Source: Candidatus Krumholzibacteriota bacterium (GTDB taxonomy: Bacteria; Krumholzibacteriota; Krumholzibacteriia; LZORAL124-64-63). From it: a DNA stretch of 64,000 nucleotides. Shown here piece after piece: positions 44,000 through 52,098 of the stretch. The stretch spans positions 1,184,620-1,248,619 of the forward strand of contig JAKLEB010000002.1 of NCBI GenBank assembly GCA_022711765.1, in the 5' to 3' direction. Under the pieces are notes generated by a model, which was not told the origin of the DNA, ran no database searches, and saw only the letters and a list, made by a program, of their open reading frames with translations. Within the stretch, counting starts at the first letter, position 1. Each line of letters opens with the position of its first letter. The translations under genes and the position numbers were made by a program.

Positions 44000-44881
44000 T
44001 TGCGGCGTAGCAGCGTGCTCTGGCTCATCGCGATCGTCGTGACGCTCGGCAGCGCGGTCTGGCAGCGCGCCACGGGCCCGACCTATCCGCGGCGCGTGCG
44101 CGCGGAGGTCGGGGGGCTGGCGGTGTCGGGCAAGCTGCCGCGGTCCGGGATCGTGCACGAGCCGGTCGCGATCTCGCTCGAGGCGGCGCCGCAGCTCGGG
44201 GGAGAGATCCGCTGGCGGAGGTTCCCGACGGACGACCCGTGGCAGACGGCGCCGCTGCGGCGGGCGGGCGACCGGCTCGTGGGCGAGCTGCCGGCACAGA
44301 CGGCGCCCGCGGCCAAGGTCGAGTACGCGGTCTGGATCTTCGACACCGCCGGCGACAGCGCTCTGTTCCCGGTGACGGCCCGGTTCAAAGGAGCGGTCCC
44401 GCTGCCCGTGGTCGTCGTGCACGTGGCCGCCATGTTCCTCGGCATGCTCTTCAGCCTGCGGGCGGGTCTCGAGGCGCTCGCGCACGGGCCCGGCCTGCGC
44501 CGGCAGGTCGCGGCGACCCTGGTCTGCCTGGGCGCCGGCGGGCTGCTGCTCGGGCCGGTGGTCCAGAAGTACGCTTTCGACGCCTACTGGACCGGCTGGC
44601 CCGTGGGCGAGGACCTCACCGACAACAAGCTCGCCCTGGCCGTCCTGTTCTGGGCCGTCGCGGCGTGGCGCCTGCGCCGGGACCACACGGCCTGGACCGT
44701 CGTGGCGAGCGCGGTGACCTTCGTCGTCTTCATGATCCCCCACAGCCTGCACGGGTCCACCCACGACTGGGAGACCGGCGGTCAGATCCAGACCCGGCTC
44801 GAGCTCCGCCAGGACCCGCTGGCGTCGCCGCCGCTCGCGGCGTCGATCGCCGGCGAGGTCACAGGTCGAGCAGGAACTTGA
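44000..44881 (+). CDS. Membrane protein of unknown function with extracytoplasmic domain
   Basis: 293 residues. I favour TTG 44000 with GGGAGGGGA just upstream; another TTG at 43961 would add 13 residues. One N-terminal helix (SSVLWLIAIVVTLGSAVWQ) is followed by a ~110-residue beta-rich domain (PVAISLEAAPQLGGEIRWRR, KVEYAVWIFDTAGDSALFPV) that should be periplasmic, then four helices in the C-terminal half (VVVVHVAAMFLGMLFSLRAG, AATLVCLGAGGLLLGPVV). It overlaps the end of the convergent DUF3307 gene by 23 bases. I do not recognise the family. Confidence 0.7.
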   Translation: MRRSSVLWLIAIVVTLGSAVWQRATGPTYPRRVRAEVGGLAVSGKLPRSGIVHEPVAISLEAAPQLGGEIRWRRFPTDDPWQTAPLRRAGDRLVGELPAQTAPAAKVEYAVWIFDTAGDSALFPVTARFKGAVPLPVVVVHVAAMFLGMLFSLRAGLEALAHGPGLRRQVAATLVCLGAGGLLLGPVVQKYAFDAYWTGWPVGEDLTDNKLALAVLFWAVAAWRLRRDHTAWTVVASAVTFVVFMIPHSLHGSTHDWETGGQIQTRLELRQDPLASPPLAASIAGEVTGRAGT

Positions 44882-45584
44882 GGGCGAGTCCGGCCAGGCA
44901 GGCGATGAGCAGGCTGGTGAGGGTGCCGATGAGGTAGTACTCGGCATAGTGGCGCCTGTCGAGTGCCTTGAAGCGCGCGAGGCTCTTGGCGGCGACCACG
45001 AGGCCGACCGCCCCCCACTGGTCGAACGCCACCATCAAGAGGACGAGGGTCCGCTCGAGGATGCCGATCGTGCGGCCCATGCGCGCCTCGGCGCCGCTCG
45101 CCGGCAGGTTCGGGAATCCACGCAGGACGAGCGCCGTGAGCGTGGCCCCGCCCGACCAGGTGAATCCGCAGACCGCGAGCACGCCGGCCGCGGTCGTCCA
45201 GGGCCCGAGCGCGAGCCAGTGTCCCCGGGGCAGCCACACGGTCCGGGGAGCGCCGACGGCGATGGCCCACGCCGCGACGAGCACGGCGAGCTGCACGCCG
45301 TAGTCGATCGCCACCCTGCGGACGTTCGCCTCCGCGCCGCGGTTCAACAGCCAGCTCGCCGCGCGCTGGCCGGCGAAGGCGGCCACGGCCAGGGCCAGGG
45401 TCGCCGGCCCGAGCAGGGGCACGAGGACCAGGACCTGGATCGCGCAGGCGACCACGCCGCGCGCCAGGAACGCGCGGAGGGGCCGCGGGCGGGCGGGCAA
45501 GAGCACCGTCGCGGCGAGCAGCTGGCCGGCTGCGAGCAGCAGCGCGAAGCGCCACTGGACGTCCGCGGTCCAGGTCACGAGCAT
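44859..45584 (-). CDS. DUF3307 membrane protein
   Basis: 241 residues with about seven membrane helices. The last third, MGRTIGILERTLVLLMVAFDQ, then ...AKSLARFKALDRRHYAEYYLIGTLTS, is the typical C-terminus of DUF3307 proteins found next to SatD. ATG 45584 overlaps the SatD stop by 10 bases, so the two are co-translated. The family has no known function; a role as a membrane partner of SatD is inferred from this constant pairing. Confidence 0.85.
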   Translation of the reverse strand: MLVTWTADVQWRFALLLAAGQLLAATVLLPARPRPLRAFLARGVVACAIQVLVLVPLLGPATLALAVAAFAGQRAASWLLNRGAEANVRRVAIDYGVQLAVLVAAWAIAVGAPRTVWLPRGHWLALGPWTTAAGVLAVCGFTWSGGATLTALVLRGFPNLPASGAEARMGRTIGILERTLVLLMVAFDQWGAVGLVVAAKSLARFKALDRRHYAEYYLIGTLTSLLIACLAGLALKFLLDL

Positions 45585-46234
45585 GGCGACCTCGTCACGG
45601 CTGCCTGCAGCAGGCCGGCCAGGACGGCCTCGGCCCGCAGGACCGCCGGGTAGTGGGCTGCCTTGAGGGCGCGGCTGATGGCCGATGGGCTGACGCCCGC
45701 GCTCTCTGCGGCGGCCTTGCTGGTGCTGTGCAATCTCCTCGCGGCGACGGCCCGCGACTGGGCGACCGACCAGGCGAAGCGGACCGCCCCCAGGAGCGCC
45801 GCCACGCCGTCGACCGCCTCCGCGTCGGCGGGCGCGACGCCGCGAATCGCGAGCCAGGCGTCATCCGTCCTCGCCGACTCGAGCGCGGCGCTCGCCAGGT
45901 GGAACGCCGGTCCGTCCATGCTGGCGGTCGACGCCCGCAGCGGCGTGGTGAGCGGACCCCACCCCAGGCCGACCCGGAACCTGGCGGGCTGGAGATCCTG
46001 CTCCAGGGCCACGAGCAGCGCGATCGTGACGGCCGGCTCGGCGATCAGCGCCTGGAATGCGTCCCCCTGGACCACGCCCAGCGGGACGGCGAGACTGCCG
46101 GTGAAGCGCCGGTTGGCCTGGTGCAGGGCCGTCTCGAGGCGTTCCTGCACCGCGGCGCGGTCGCGCAGGTGCCTCGACTTGCGCAGATCGCCGCTGAGGG
46201 CCAGGTAACAGCGGGATGCCCGACCGGTCTCCAT
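45575..46234 (-). CDS. satD: SatD family protein with C-terminal HTH
   Basis: 219 residues. I use ATG 46234, because SatD proteins start with YLALSGDLRKSR close to the N-terminus and this start gives that; a TTG at 46294 would add a tail unlike the family. The first ~140 residues have GDLRKSR, GVVQGDAFQALI and RFRVGLGWG blocks reminiscent of nucleotidyl cyclase or GGDEF folds (inference). The last ~45 residues contain a helix-turn-helix (KAAAESAGVSPSAISRALKA), so this half may bind DNA. Upstream lie two copies of an inverted repeat overlapping a promoter, which fits autoregulation. The signal it senses is unknown. Confidence 0.85.
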   Translation of the reverse strand: METGRASRCYLALSGDLRKSRHLRDRAAVQERLETALHQANRRFTGSLAVPLGVVQGDAFQALIAEPAVTIALLVALEQDLQPARFRVGLGWGPLTTPLRASTASMDGPAFHLASAALESARTDDAWLAIRGVAPADAEAVDGVAALLGAVRFAWSVAQSRAVAARRLHSTSKAAAESAGVSPSAISRALKAAHYPAVLRAEAVLAGLLQAAVTRSPCS

Positions 46235-46276
46235 GGGGGGCAGGGTCCACGAGCCGGCAGGCGGCGTCAAGCGAAG

Positions 46277-46295
46277 ATTGCCATATTCACGCAAT
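46277..46295 (-). promoter_or_regulatory. Operator copy 1, ATTGC-N9-GCAAT
   Basis: Inverted repeat ATTGC (46277-46281) and GCAAT (46291-46295) that overlaps the -10 region (46293-46298) of the candidate satD promoter. Identical arms and spacing to copy 2, exactly 28 bases away. Confidence 0.65.
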
Positions 46296-46322
46296 ATCTC
46301 GTTGATTGCTGGAATCGCGCAA
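46293..46322 (-). promoter_or_regulatory. Candidate satD promoter between operators
   Basis: Read on the minus strand: TTGCGC (46322-46317), an 18-base spacer and GATATT (46298-46293), about 52 bases upstream of the likely transcript start-to-ATG distance. Each hexamer sits under one operator copy. Confidence 0.4.
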
Positions 46323-46323
46323 T
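46305..46323 (-). promoter_or_regulatory. Operator copy 2, ATTGC-N9-GCAAT
   Basis: ATTGC (46305-46309) and GCAAT (46319-46323), overlapping the -35 (46317-46322) and part of the spacer. Both copies also share a G four bases before the first arm and AT after the last. Confidence 0.65.
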
Positions 46324-46377
46324 ATTATGGAAATTGACCGGATCGAGCAATTCCACACGTCGCCGGCGGGCAGGCGC

Positions 46378-48240
46378 TCAGCGGAAGCCGACCGCGCGTC
46401 CGGCGTTCTGTTCCTGCAGCCAGGCTTGCAGCGGCTCGAAATAGTCGAGCAGCGCCGAGGCGCTCAACGGCTCGCCGGTCGCCTCGAACAGCAGGCGGTT
46501 CCAGTCGCGGGTGGCGCCGGCCGAGAGGATCGACTCGAGGTAGATGCCGACCTGCGCGCTCCCGTAGTAGTTGACCCCGTGCACGTCCTGGTGGAGCAGC
46601 TCCTGGCAGATGTACCGGTGCAGCTGGTGGAGGATCACGTAGCTCAACGCGTAGTCGTAGTACTGAGCGGGATCGTCGCTGATGTGGGTCTTGGTGGCCG
46701 CGTCGCACCACTCCTCGCCTCGTTCGGCGGGCGGCGCGATGCCCTGGTAATGCGCCGCGTAGCGCCACCAGCGCTCGTTGTAGAGGTGGCGCGGCAGGTC
46801 GTTCTCGTAGAAATCGTGCTCCCAGTGGGTCATCGTGCCGCAGGCGAAGGGCAGGAACACGACCGGACCGGTGAGCGCCTGGTTGAGCAGCCAGCGGACC
46901 TGGTCCGGCGCCTCACCCGGTTTCAACAGGGCGATCTCCTCGAGGTAGGGGACCTGGTTGCTCGCGAGCTCCACCAGGGTGCCCACGGCCTCGTGGAATC
47001 CGCGGTTGGCGCCGCGACGCAGGATGGGCGGGACCTCGGGGCGCGCGTAGCTCAGGTAGTAGTACACGTGCCCCAGCTCGTGGTGGACCGTGCTGAACCA
47101 CTGGAAGTCGTTGCGGACGTTCATGAGCGACCGCACGTCCTGGTCGAGGTCGATGTGCCACGCTGAAGCGTGGGTGTTCTTGCTTCGGTTAGCGTCCGCG
47201 GGCAACTCGTAGAGGTCGCTGCGTCCCCAGAAGGTCAACGGGAGGTTCGGGAAGCCGAGGCTCGTGTAGAAACGCTCGCCCTGTTCGATGAGCCACTGCG
47301 GGGAGACGTCCCGGAACATGCCGTCGAGGTCGACGCCCGCGACGATGCCCGGCCATTCCTGGCCCCAGCGGTTCGCGAGCCAGTGCGCGGGGATCAGGCG
47401 CGGCGGCACCGGCTCGCCGTAGCGGGCCGCGAGCTCGTGGCGGACCCAGCAATGGAGCTGTTCGTAGAGCGGCTGGATCCCCGCCAGCAGGTCATCCATC
47501 AGCATCATCATCTCGGCGCTCGTCAGGCCGTAGTCCGCGCATTCGAGCGCGAAGAACGAGCTGTAGTCCATCTTCTCGGCGACGGCGTTGCGCAGGGTCT
47601 GCAGCTCGGCGAGGCCGTCCTTGAGCGGGGGGCCCACCAGCTTGCTGCATTCCCAGACCGCGCGCCGCTCGGCCAGGTCGCGGCTCTCGAGCAGCAGGCG
47701 GTCGATCTCGTTGGTCGTGACCTCGCGGGGCTCGCGGCCGGGCACCGCCAGCGAGTAGCGGAACGAGTGGAGGCGGGCGCTCTGCGCGGCCTCGGCCTGG
47801 AGCAGCTTGGACACGGTCGCCGGCGCGGTGCCGGGGTAATGGGCGGCCAGCTCCCAGGCCTTGTCGATCTGGCGCCGGAGCAGCTCGCTCAGGTCCGGAA
47901 TCCGGCGCAGCCGGACCAGCCGATCGATGACCTGCCGGCTGCCGACGTAGTCGGCGAGGGCCTGGGCCGCCTGGACCTCCGCCGCGCTGTTCGCCTCGGT
48001 GATGTCGACGTTGGCCTGCCATTTGGCGCCCTCGGCCGCCGTCCAGAGGTGCCGGTACCTGGCGTTGTACTCGTCGAGGAACGCGGCGGCTTCCTCGACC
48101 GTCGGCAGCGGCAGCGAGGCGTCGATCCCCGGCTCCGGCGGCGGCGCTTCGCCCGCGTCCTGGCGGCCGATCACGAGGATCAACGCGGCGCCGACGGCCA
48201 GCAGGACCAGCCCCGCGATGGCGAGCGTGCGGATGCCCAT
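46378..48240 (-). CDS. M2-family (ACE-like) peptidyl-dipeptidase, membrane-anchored
   Basis: 620 residues. ATG 48240 follows AAGGGAGTG. One N-terminal helix (TLAIAGLVLLAVGAALILVI) anchors it; no lipobox. The catalytic domain has HHELGH (zinc ligands H387, H391 and base E388) with GTMTHWEHDFYENDLPRHLYN and a long helical bundle, which matches the M2 angiotensin-converting-enzyme fold. Substrate-side residues such as HHPSTD-like are not needed to assign it. It removes C-terminal dipeptides in the periplasm by family precedent; the biological role in bacteria is unclear. It stands alone. Confidence 0.9.
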   Translation of the reverse strand: MGIRTLAIAGLVLLAVGAALILVIGRQDAGEAPPPEPGIDASLPLPTVEEAAAFLDEYNARYRHLWTAAEGAKWQANVDITEANSAAEVQAAQALADYVGSRQVIDRLVRLRRIPDLSELLRRQIDKAWELAAHYPGTAPATVSKLLQAEAAQSARLHSFRYSLAVPGREPREVTTNEIDRLLLESRDLAERRAVWECSKLVGPPLKDGLAELQTLRNAVAEKMDYSSFFALECADYGLTSAEMMMLMDDLLAGIQPLYEQLHCWVRHELAARYGEPVPPRLIPAHWLANRWGQEWPGIVAGVDLDGMFRDVSPQWLIEQGERFYTSLGFPNLPLTFWGRSDLYELPADANRSKNTHASAWHIDLDQDVRSLMNVRNDFQWFSTVHHELGHVYYYLSYARPEVPPILRRGANRGFHEAVGTLVELASNQVPYLEEIALLKPGEAPDQVRWLLNQALTGPVVFLPFACGTMTHWEHDFYENDLPRHLYNERWWRYAAHYQGIAPPAERGEEWCDAATKTHISDDPAQYYDYALSYVILHQLHRYICQELLHQDVHGVNYYGSAQVGIYLESILSAGATRDWNRLLFEATGEPLSASALLDYFEPLQAWLQEQNAGRAVGFR

Positions 48241-48314
48241 GACACTCCCTTCGGTCCTCGGAGCCCACGATTCCGGGCGGGATCATACCCGCCGGCCCGC
48301 AGCGGTGTAAACGG

Positions 48315-48344
48315 CGAGGTCGTCTCCGCGGGGAGACGACCTCG
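48315..48344 (-). terminator. Terminator of the trypsin-like protease gene
   Basis: A perfect 13-bp stem (48315-48327 with 48332-48344) and 4-base loop, 25 bases beyond the stop of the minus-strand protease gene and 75 bases from the peptidase start. No U-run. Confidence 0.65.
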
Positions 48345-48369
48345 GGAGGGACGGAACCACGCCGTCCTG

Positions 48370-50847
48370 CTATTTGATCATGACCAGCTTGGTGGTCCAG
48401 GCGGCGCCGTCGGCCTCGAGGCGCGCGAAGTAGACGCCGCTGCCGGCGCGGCGGCCGGCCGCGTCCTTGCCGTCCCAGGCGATCGCCTGCGGTCCGGCCG
48501 GCAGGGAGCCGTCGTTCAGCGTCCTGACGAGCTGCCCGCGCGCGTCGAACACCGCGAGGCGAGCTGCGCCGGCGCGCGCCAGCGTGAACCGGATCTCCGT
48601 CGCGGGGTTGAAGGGGTTCGGCGCGGCGCCGTGCAGCGCGGTCGCCGCGGCCGGGGACTCGGGCGTCGCGACCTGGCCGGCCAGCAGGCCGCGGATCTCG
48701 ACGTCGTCGAGATTCCAGCCGCTATACAGCCAGCTCGAGTCCGTGGTGCCCATGACCCACCGGACGTAGACGGTCGGCTGGCCGTCCGCGATCGCGCTCA
48801 GATCATACTCGACGAGCTGCCAGCTGCTGTCGGCCACCTCGGAGCCATTCTGCCAGATCGTGGTCCAGCTGGAGCCGTCGGCGCTCGCGCGGATGTACGC
48901 ATGGTCGTACGCCGGCTGCTCCACGTTGAGGTAGCGGCGGAACCTCAGCGAGACGGCCTGCAGGTCCGTGCAGTCGATCGCGCCGGTCGTGAGCGAGTAC
49001 TCGGGCATGTTGTTGGCGTAGTCGCCGCTCAGGTTGTAGCCCAGGACGTTCGTGCCCGTGTACCCGGCGTTCGGGTCGGGGTTGCCGTGTTCGCCGCCGC
49101 CGCCGGTGGGATCGCCGAACGCCCACTGGCCCTGGCGGGTCCAGCCCGGATCGGTGTCCATGGTCCAGGAGTGGACCGTCGCGACGCTGCCCACCTGCAG
49201 CGTGACCGGCCGCACCGTGTCGCCATCGCCGTTGGTGAGGTTCGTGAAGCTCACGGTGCCGGCGTAGAGCCCCGCCGGCAGGCTCGCGGCGCCCGCGCCG
49301 ATCGCGACCGTGACCACGGTCGTGCCGCCGGGAGCGAGATTGCCGCCGCCGCCGGCGATCGAGATCCAGGGCCGGTCGGCGCTGACCGAGAAGAGCAGGT
49401 TCGCCGCGCTGCGGTTCTCGAGCGTGTAGTCGAGGCTGGCCGGCGCGAACGGTCCGCCCGGCTGGCCCTGGGAGGCGAGGCCGACGTACGGGGTCACGCT
49501 CAATCCCGAGGCGTTCGGGTCGTAGAGATCGAGGCTCGCCGGAGCCTGGCCCAGGGGGTCGAGCCAGTCGCTGAGGCGGTTCGCGGCGCTGCCGCCGCCG
49601 GCCCAGCTCACCGAGACGCGGCCGTACCAGTCGCTCTGGTCGTTGCCGCAGGCCGCGTAGCCGCCGTGGAGCTGGCCGACGATGTGGTGGTCGGGGTCGA
49701 AGAGCGGCGAGCCGCTCGAGCCGGGCTCGGTCGTGCCCAGGTCCCAGTCGACGATCCGGATGTGCGTGCCGTTGCCCGGGACCGTGTTGCTCAGGTAGCT
49801 CGTCGTGAAGGTCGGGTCGTTCTCGAAGCTGATCGATTTCTCGTCGGTCGACGGGTGGTGGATCGCCACCGCGGACGGCGCGTCCGCGCTCGTGCGGTCC
49901 CATCCCGCGTACGTCACGTTCCAGCTCGGATCCGGCAGCTCCTCCAGCTCGACGAGGCAGAAATCGCTCGTGCTGTAGTTGGCGCGGAAGACGGCGCCGG
50001 TCTGGCTGTCGGCGAGCGAGCCACCGCCGTGCTGGCCGCAGGTCGGGCTCTGGAAGTTCCAGTAGACCACCATCGTGGCGTCGTTGGTGCCGTTGATGCC
50101 GCAGTGATAGGCGGTCAGGAAGTACGGCGTGGCGTTCTCCGCGGTGTTGTTCACCATGGCGCCGGTGCAGGTCCACGAGCCGTTGAGGGTGTAGACGGCG
50201 ACGCTGTTGATCTCGCCGCGCCACGAGTCGCCCTCGGGGCAGACCACGTCGATGTTGCAGGCGCCGGACTTGTCGCCGAGGTCCTCGCCGAAGAACCGGT
50301 AGCCCTTGCCGACCTGGGCGAGGCGCAGCTCGTAATCGTGCCGGCTCTCGGCCGGGATGGTCAGCTCGATCACCATCGCCGGGCCCAGGACGACCGGCGT
50401 CCAGAGCTGGCGGTGCGGGCGGTTGTCGAGGCTGGTGAACTCGCGGGCGAGGTCGGTGCCGCCCGCCGGGTGGATCACGAGGCGCGCGCCCTTGGGCAGG
50501 CGGAACTCGTCGAAGCCGGCGTTCAGCGACAACGCGCCGGGCGCCTCGACGACCAGGCGCCAGAGGAGGAACCGCGGGTCGGGCAGGTCTTCCCAGGTTC
50601 CGTGAGTCTCCGGGGTCACCTCGAGACGCTCGGGAACCGCGAACCGCGCGGGCTCGCCCGCGAGCTCGCGGGCCGCGTCTTCCTCGGCGACCGCGGCGAG
50701 GTCGATCGGCGCGAGGACGAGGCGGGAGACGGCGGAAAGCGGACGGACGGTCTGGAGGGATGAGGTCGGCTGAACGGCAGCCAGGCCTGGCAGCGCAACC
50801 AGCAGCGCGCAGCAGGCCGCGAGGATCGTGACGGTCAGGCGATTCAT
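48370..50847 (-). CDS. Secreted trypsin-like serine protease with FlgD-Ig C-terminal domain
   Basis: 825 residues. ATG 50847 starts a signal peptide (RLTVTILAACCALLVALPGLA). After a ~170-residue propeptide-like region, the protease domain resembles Achromobacter lysyl-endopeptidase/S1 enzymes, with TAYHC (H248), SDFCLVEL (D295) and PGSSGSPLF (S378) as the triad. Then come a BACON/Ig-like domain (YTLENRSAANLLFSVSADRPW), a jelly-roll module (~residues 565-740) with DDVEIRG at its end, and a FlgD-type Ig domain with APNPFNPATEI that ends SGVYFARLEADG...KLVMIK. Likely extracellular. The promoter region contains a palindrome (see 50893). Confidence 0.92.
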   Translation of the reverse strand: MNRLTVTILAACCALLVALPGLAAVQPTSSLQTVRPLSAVSRLVLAPIDLAAVAEEDAARELAGEPARFAVPERLEVTPETHGTWEDLPDPRFLLWRLVVEAPGALSLNAGFDEFRLPKGARLVIHPAGGTDLAREFTSLDNRPHRQLWTPVVLGPAMVIELTIPAESRHDYELRLAQVGKGYRFFGEDLGDKSGACNIDVVCPEGDSWRGEINSVAVYTLNGSWTCTGAMVNNTAENATPYFLTAYHCGINGTNDATMVVYWNFQSPTCGQHGGGSLADSQTGAVFRANYSTSDFCLVELEELPDPSWNVTYAGWDRTSADAPSAVAIHHPSTDEKSISFENDPTFTTSYLSNTVPGNGTHIRIVDWDLGTTEPGSSGSPLFDPDHHIVGQLHGGYAACGNDQSDWYGRVSVSWAGGGSAANRLSDWLDPLGQAPASLDLYDPNASGLSVTPYVGLASQGQPGGPFAPASLDYTLENRSAANLLFSVSADRPWISIAGGGGNLAPGGTTVVTVAIGAGAASLPAGLYAGTVSFTNLTNGDGDTVRPVTLQVGSVATVHSWTMDTDPGWTRQGQWAFGDPTGGGGEHGNPDPNAGYTGTNVLGYNLSGDYANNMPEYSLTTGAIDCTDLQAVSLRFRRYLNVEQPAYDHAYIRASADGSSWTTIWQNGSEVADSSWQLVEYDLSAIADGQPTVYVRWVMGTTDSSWLYSGWNLDDVEIRGLLAGQVATPESPAAATALHGAAPNPFNPATEIRFTLARAGAARLAVFDARGQLVRTLNDGSLPAGPQAIAWDGKDAAGRRAGSGVYFARLEADGAAWTTKLVMIK

Positions 50848-50892
50848 GGGGCCCCCTGGGGGAAGGGAGGGATCTGCAGGATAAGGCGACAC

Positions 50893-50911
50893 ATCTGATT
50901 ATAAATCAGAT
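50893..50911 (-). promoter_or_regulatory. Palindrome overlapping a TATAAT -10 of the protease gene
   Basis: Perfect palindrome ATCTGATT (50893-50900), 3-base centre and AATCAGAT (50904-50911). On the minus strand the centre reads TATAAT (50903-50898), a full-consensus -10, 50 bases upstream of the protease ATG; TGTTGG is the best -35 at a 16-base spacer. Suggests an operator at the promoter, or, less likely, a weak AT-rich hairpin. Confidence 0.4.
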
Positions 50912-50950
50912 TTTTTCAACCAACACCAGGAAAGTCTGGACTGGACGCCG

Positions 50951-51994
50951 TTACCGGCGCAGGCGCCACATCGCGTAGGCGCCCAGGAGGACCACGGCCG
51001 CAATCACCGTCGCCCAGGGGAAGGTCCGGCGCCGGCCAGGCTGCGGACCGTCCAGACGCTCGGGGGCGGGGCCGGCCACGGTCGCCGGGTCCCGGACCGC
51101 GCCGGCTCGCTCCGGACCGCTGACCGTCACGTCCACGCGCTCGCCCGCGCCGAGCGGCCGGCCGAGCCAGCGGCTGAATTCCGGATAGGTGTTGTCGCGG
51201 TCCAGGGTCAGAGCGACGCTGCGCACGTCGAGGTCGGCGGGCCAGGCGAGGAGGCTCCACTGGTCGACGGCGAGATTGGTCGCCACGGCGAATTCCGTCC
51301 GGCTGCCCGGGGGCAGCAACCCGCGGATCGTGATTCTCGCCTCGCCCGGAGTCAGGCTGGCCGCCACGCCCATCAGGCCGTCCTCGGTCGGCCGGAGCTC
51401 GGCCGTGAGCGGGTCCGGTCCGTTGTCGACCTCGACCTCGATCTCGCCGATCGACGCCGGCAGCGCGACGCGCACCGGCAGAGCCGAGCCTCGCAGGGTG
51501 CGCTGCGGGCGGGACTGGTTGTCCACGGTCACGACGTACTCGAGCTCGTAGCCGCGCTCGCGCGACCGCACCACCACGTTCATGCCGGTCGCGACGAGGC
51601 CCTCGAGCAGGTCGGTCTGTTCGAAGACGCGGACGACGGCCGGCTCTCCGTCGAGGAAGGTCTGGCCGGTGCGCTGGATATGGTACCCGACCCCGTCCAC
51701 CCAGGCCGACACGATGTACGGCTTGAAATTGAAGACGCCCTGGTTCTCGAACCGGACCTCGCCCTCGACATCGGTCGACTCCGCGACCGCGGGCATGAGC
51801 GCTCCCACCTCGCGCACGAGGACGCGCTCGGCGCGGACGGATTCCCCGCTCGTGGCGTCGACGACCCGTACGACGATGACGGCGGCCTGCTTCTCGAGGA
51901 TGGCGTCCTGGGCGAGCGACCCGGCCGGGATCGCCAGGCCTGCCGGAGCCATCAGGCATGCCAGGGAGGCCAGGACCTTGGGGAACCGCCGCAT
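50951..51994 (-). CDS. Periplasmic protein with C-terminal membrane anchor
   Basis: 347 residues. ATG 51994 has GGAGGT 7 bases upstream. A signal peptide (LASLACLMAPAGLAIPAGSLAQ) is followed by a beta-rich region of ~290 residues in which VVRVVDATSGESVRAERVLVREV opens a carboxypeptidase-regulatory-like Ig domain, and the end has one TM helix (WATVIAAVVLLGAYAMWRLRR) with a basic tail. Orientation is therefore periplasmic domain with C-terminal anchor. It is divergent from the GTG gene at 52099. The family is not recognised. Confidence 0.75.
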   Translation of the reverse strand: MRRFPKVLASLACLMAPAGLAIPAGSLAQDAILEKQAAVIVVRVVDATSGESVRAERVLVREVGALMPAVAESTDVEGEVRFENQGVFNFKPYIVSAWVDGVGYHIQRTGQTFLDGEPAVVRVFEQTDLLEGLVATGMNVVVRSRERGYELEYVVTVDNQSRPQRTLRGSALPVRVALPASIGEIEVEVDNGPDPLTAELRPTEDGLMGVAASLTPGEARITIRGLLPPGSRTEFAVATNLAVDQWSLLAWPADLDVRSVALTLDRDNTYPEFSRWLGRPLGAGERVDVTVSGPERAGAVRDPATVAGPAPERLDGPQPGRRRTFPWATVIAAVVLLGAYAMWRLRR

Positions 51995-52024
51995 GCCGCA
52001 CGACCTCCACGATGGGTGAGCCGC

Positions 52025-52054
52025 TTGCCGGCCCGCCGGGCGATGCTGTATGGT
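52025..52054 (+). promoter_or_regulatory. Predicted promoter for the TPR-like exported protein
   Basis: TTGCCG (52025-52030), an 18-base spacer and TATGGT (52049-52054), 44 bases upstream of GTG 52099. Confidence 0.45.
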
Positions 52055-52098
52055 GACCGGGCCACGTTCGCGGGCCCTGGCTCAGGAGTATCGATACC

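Noticed and set aside
42038..44881. Frame running across the POT gene into the next membrane protein
   Set aside because: Only its last ~290 codons are real; the first part is out of frame with the transporter.
47170..50763. Plus-strand frame of about 1200 codons
   Set aside because: Runs opposite two clear minus-strand genes (M2 peptidase and trypsin-like protease) and across their intergenic hairpin.
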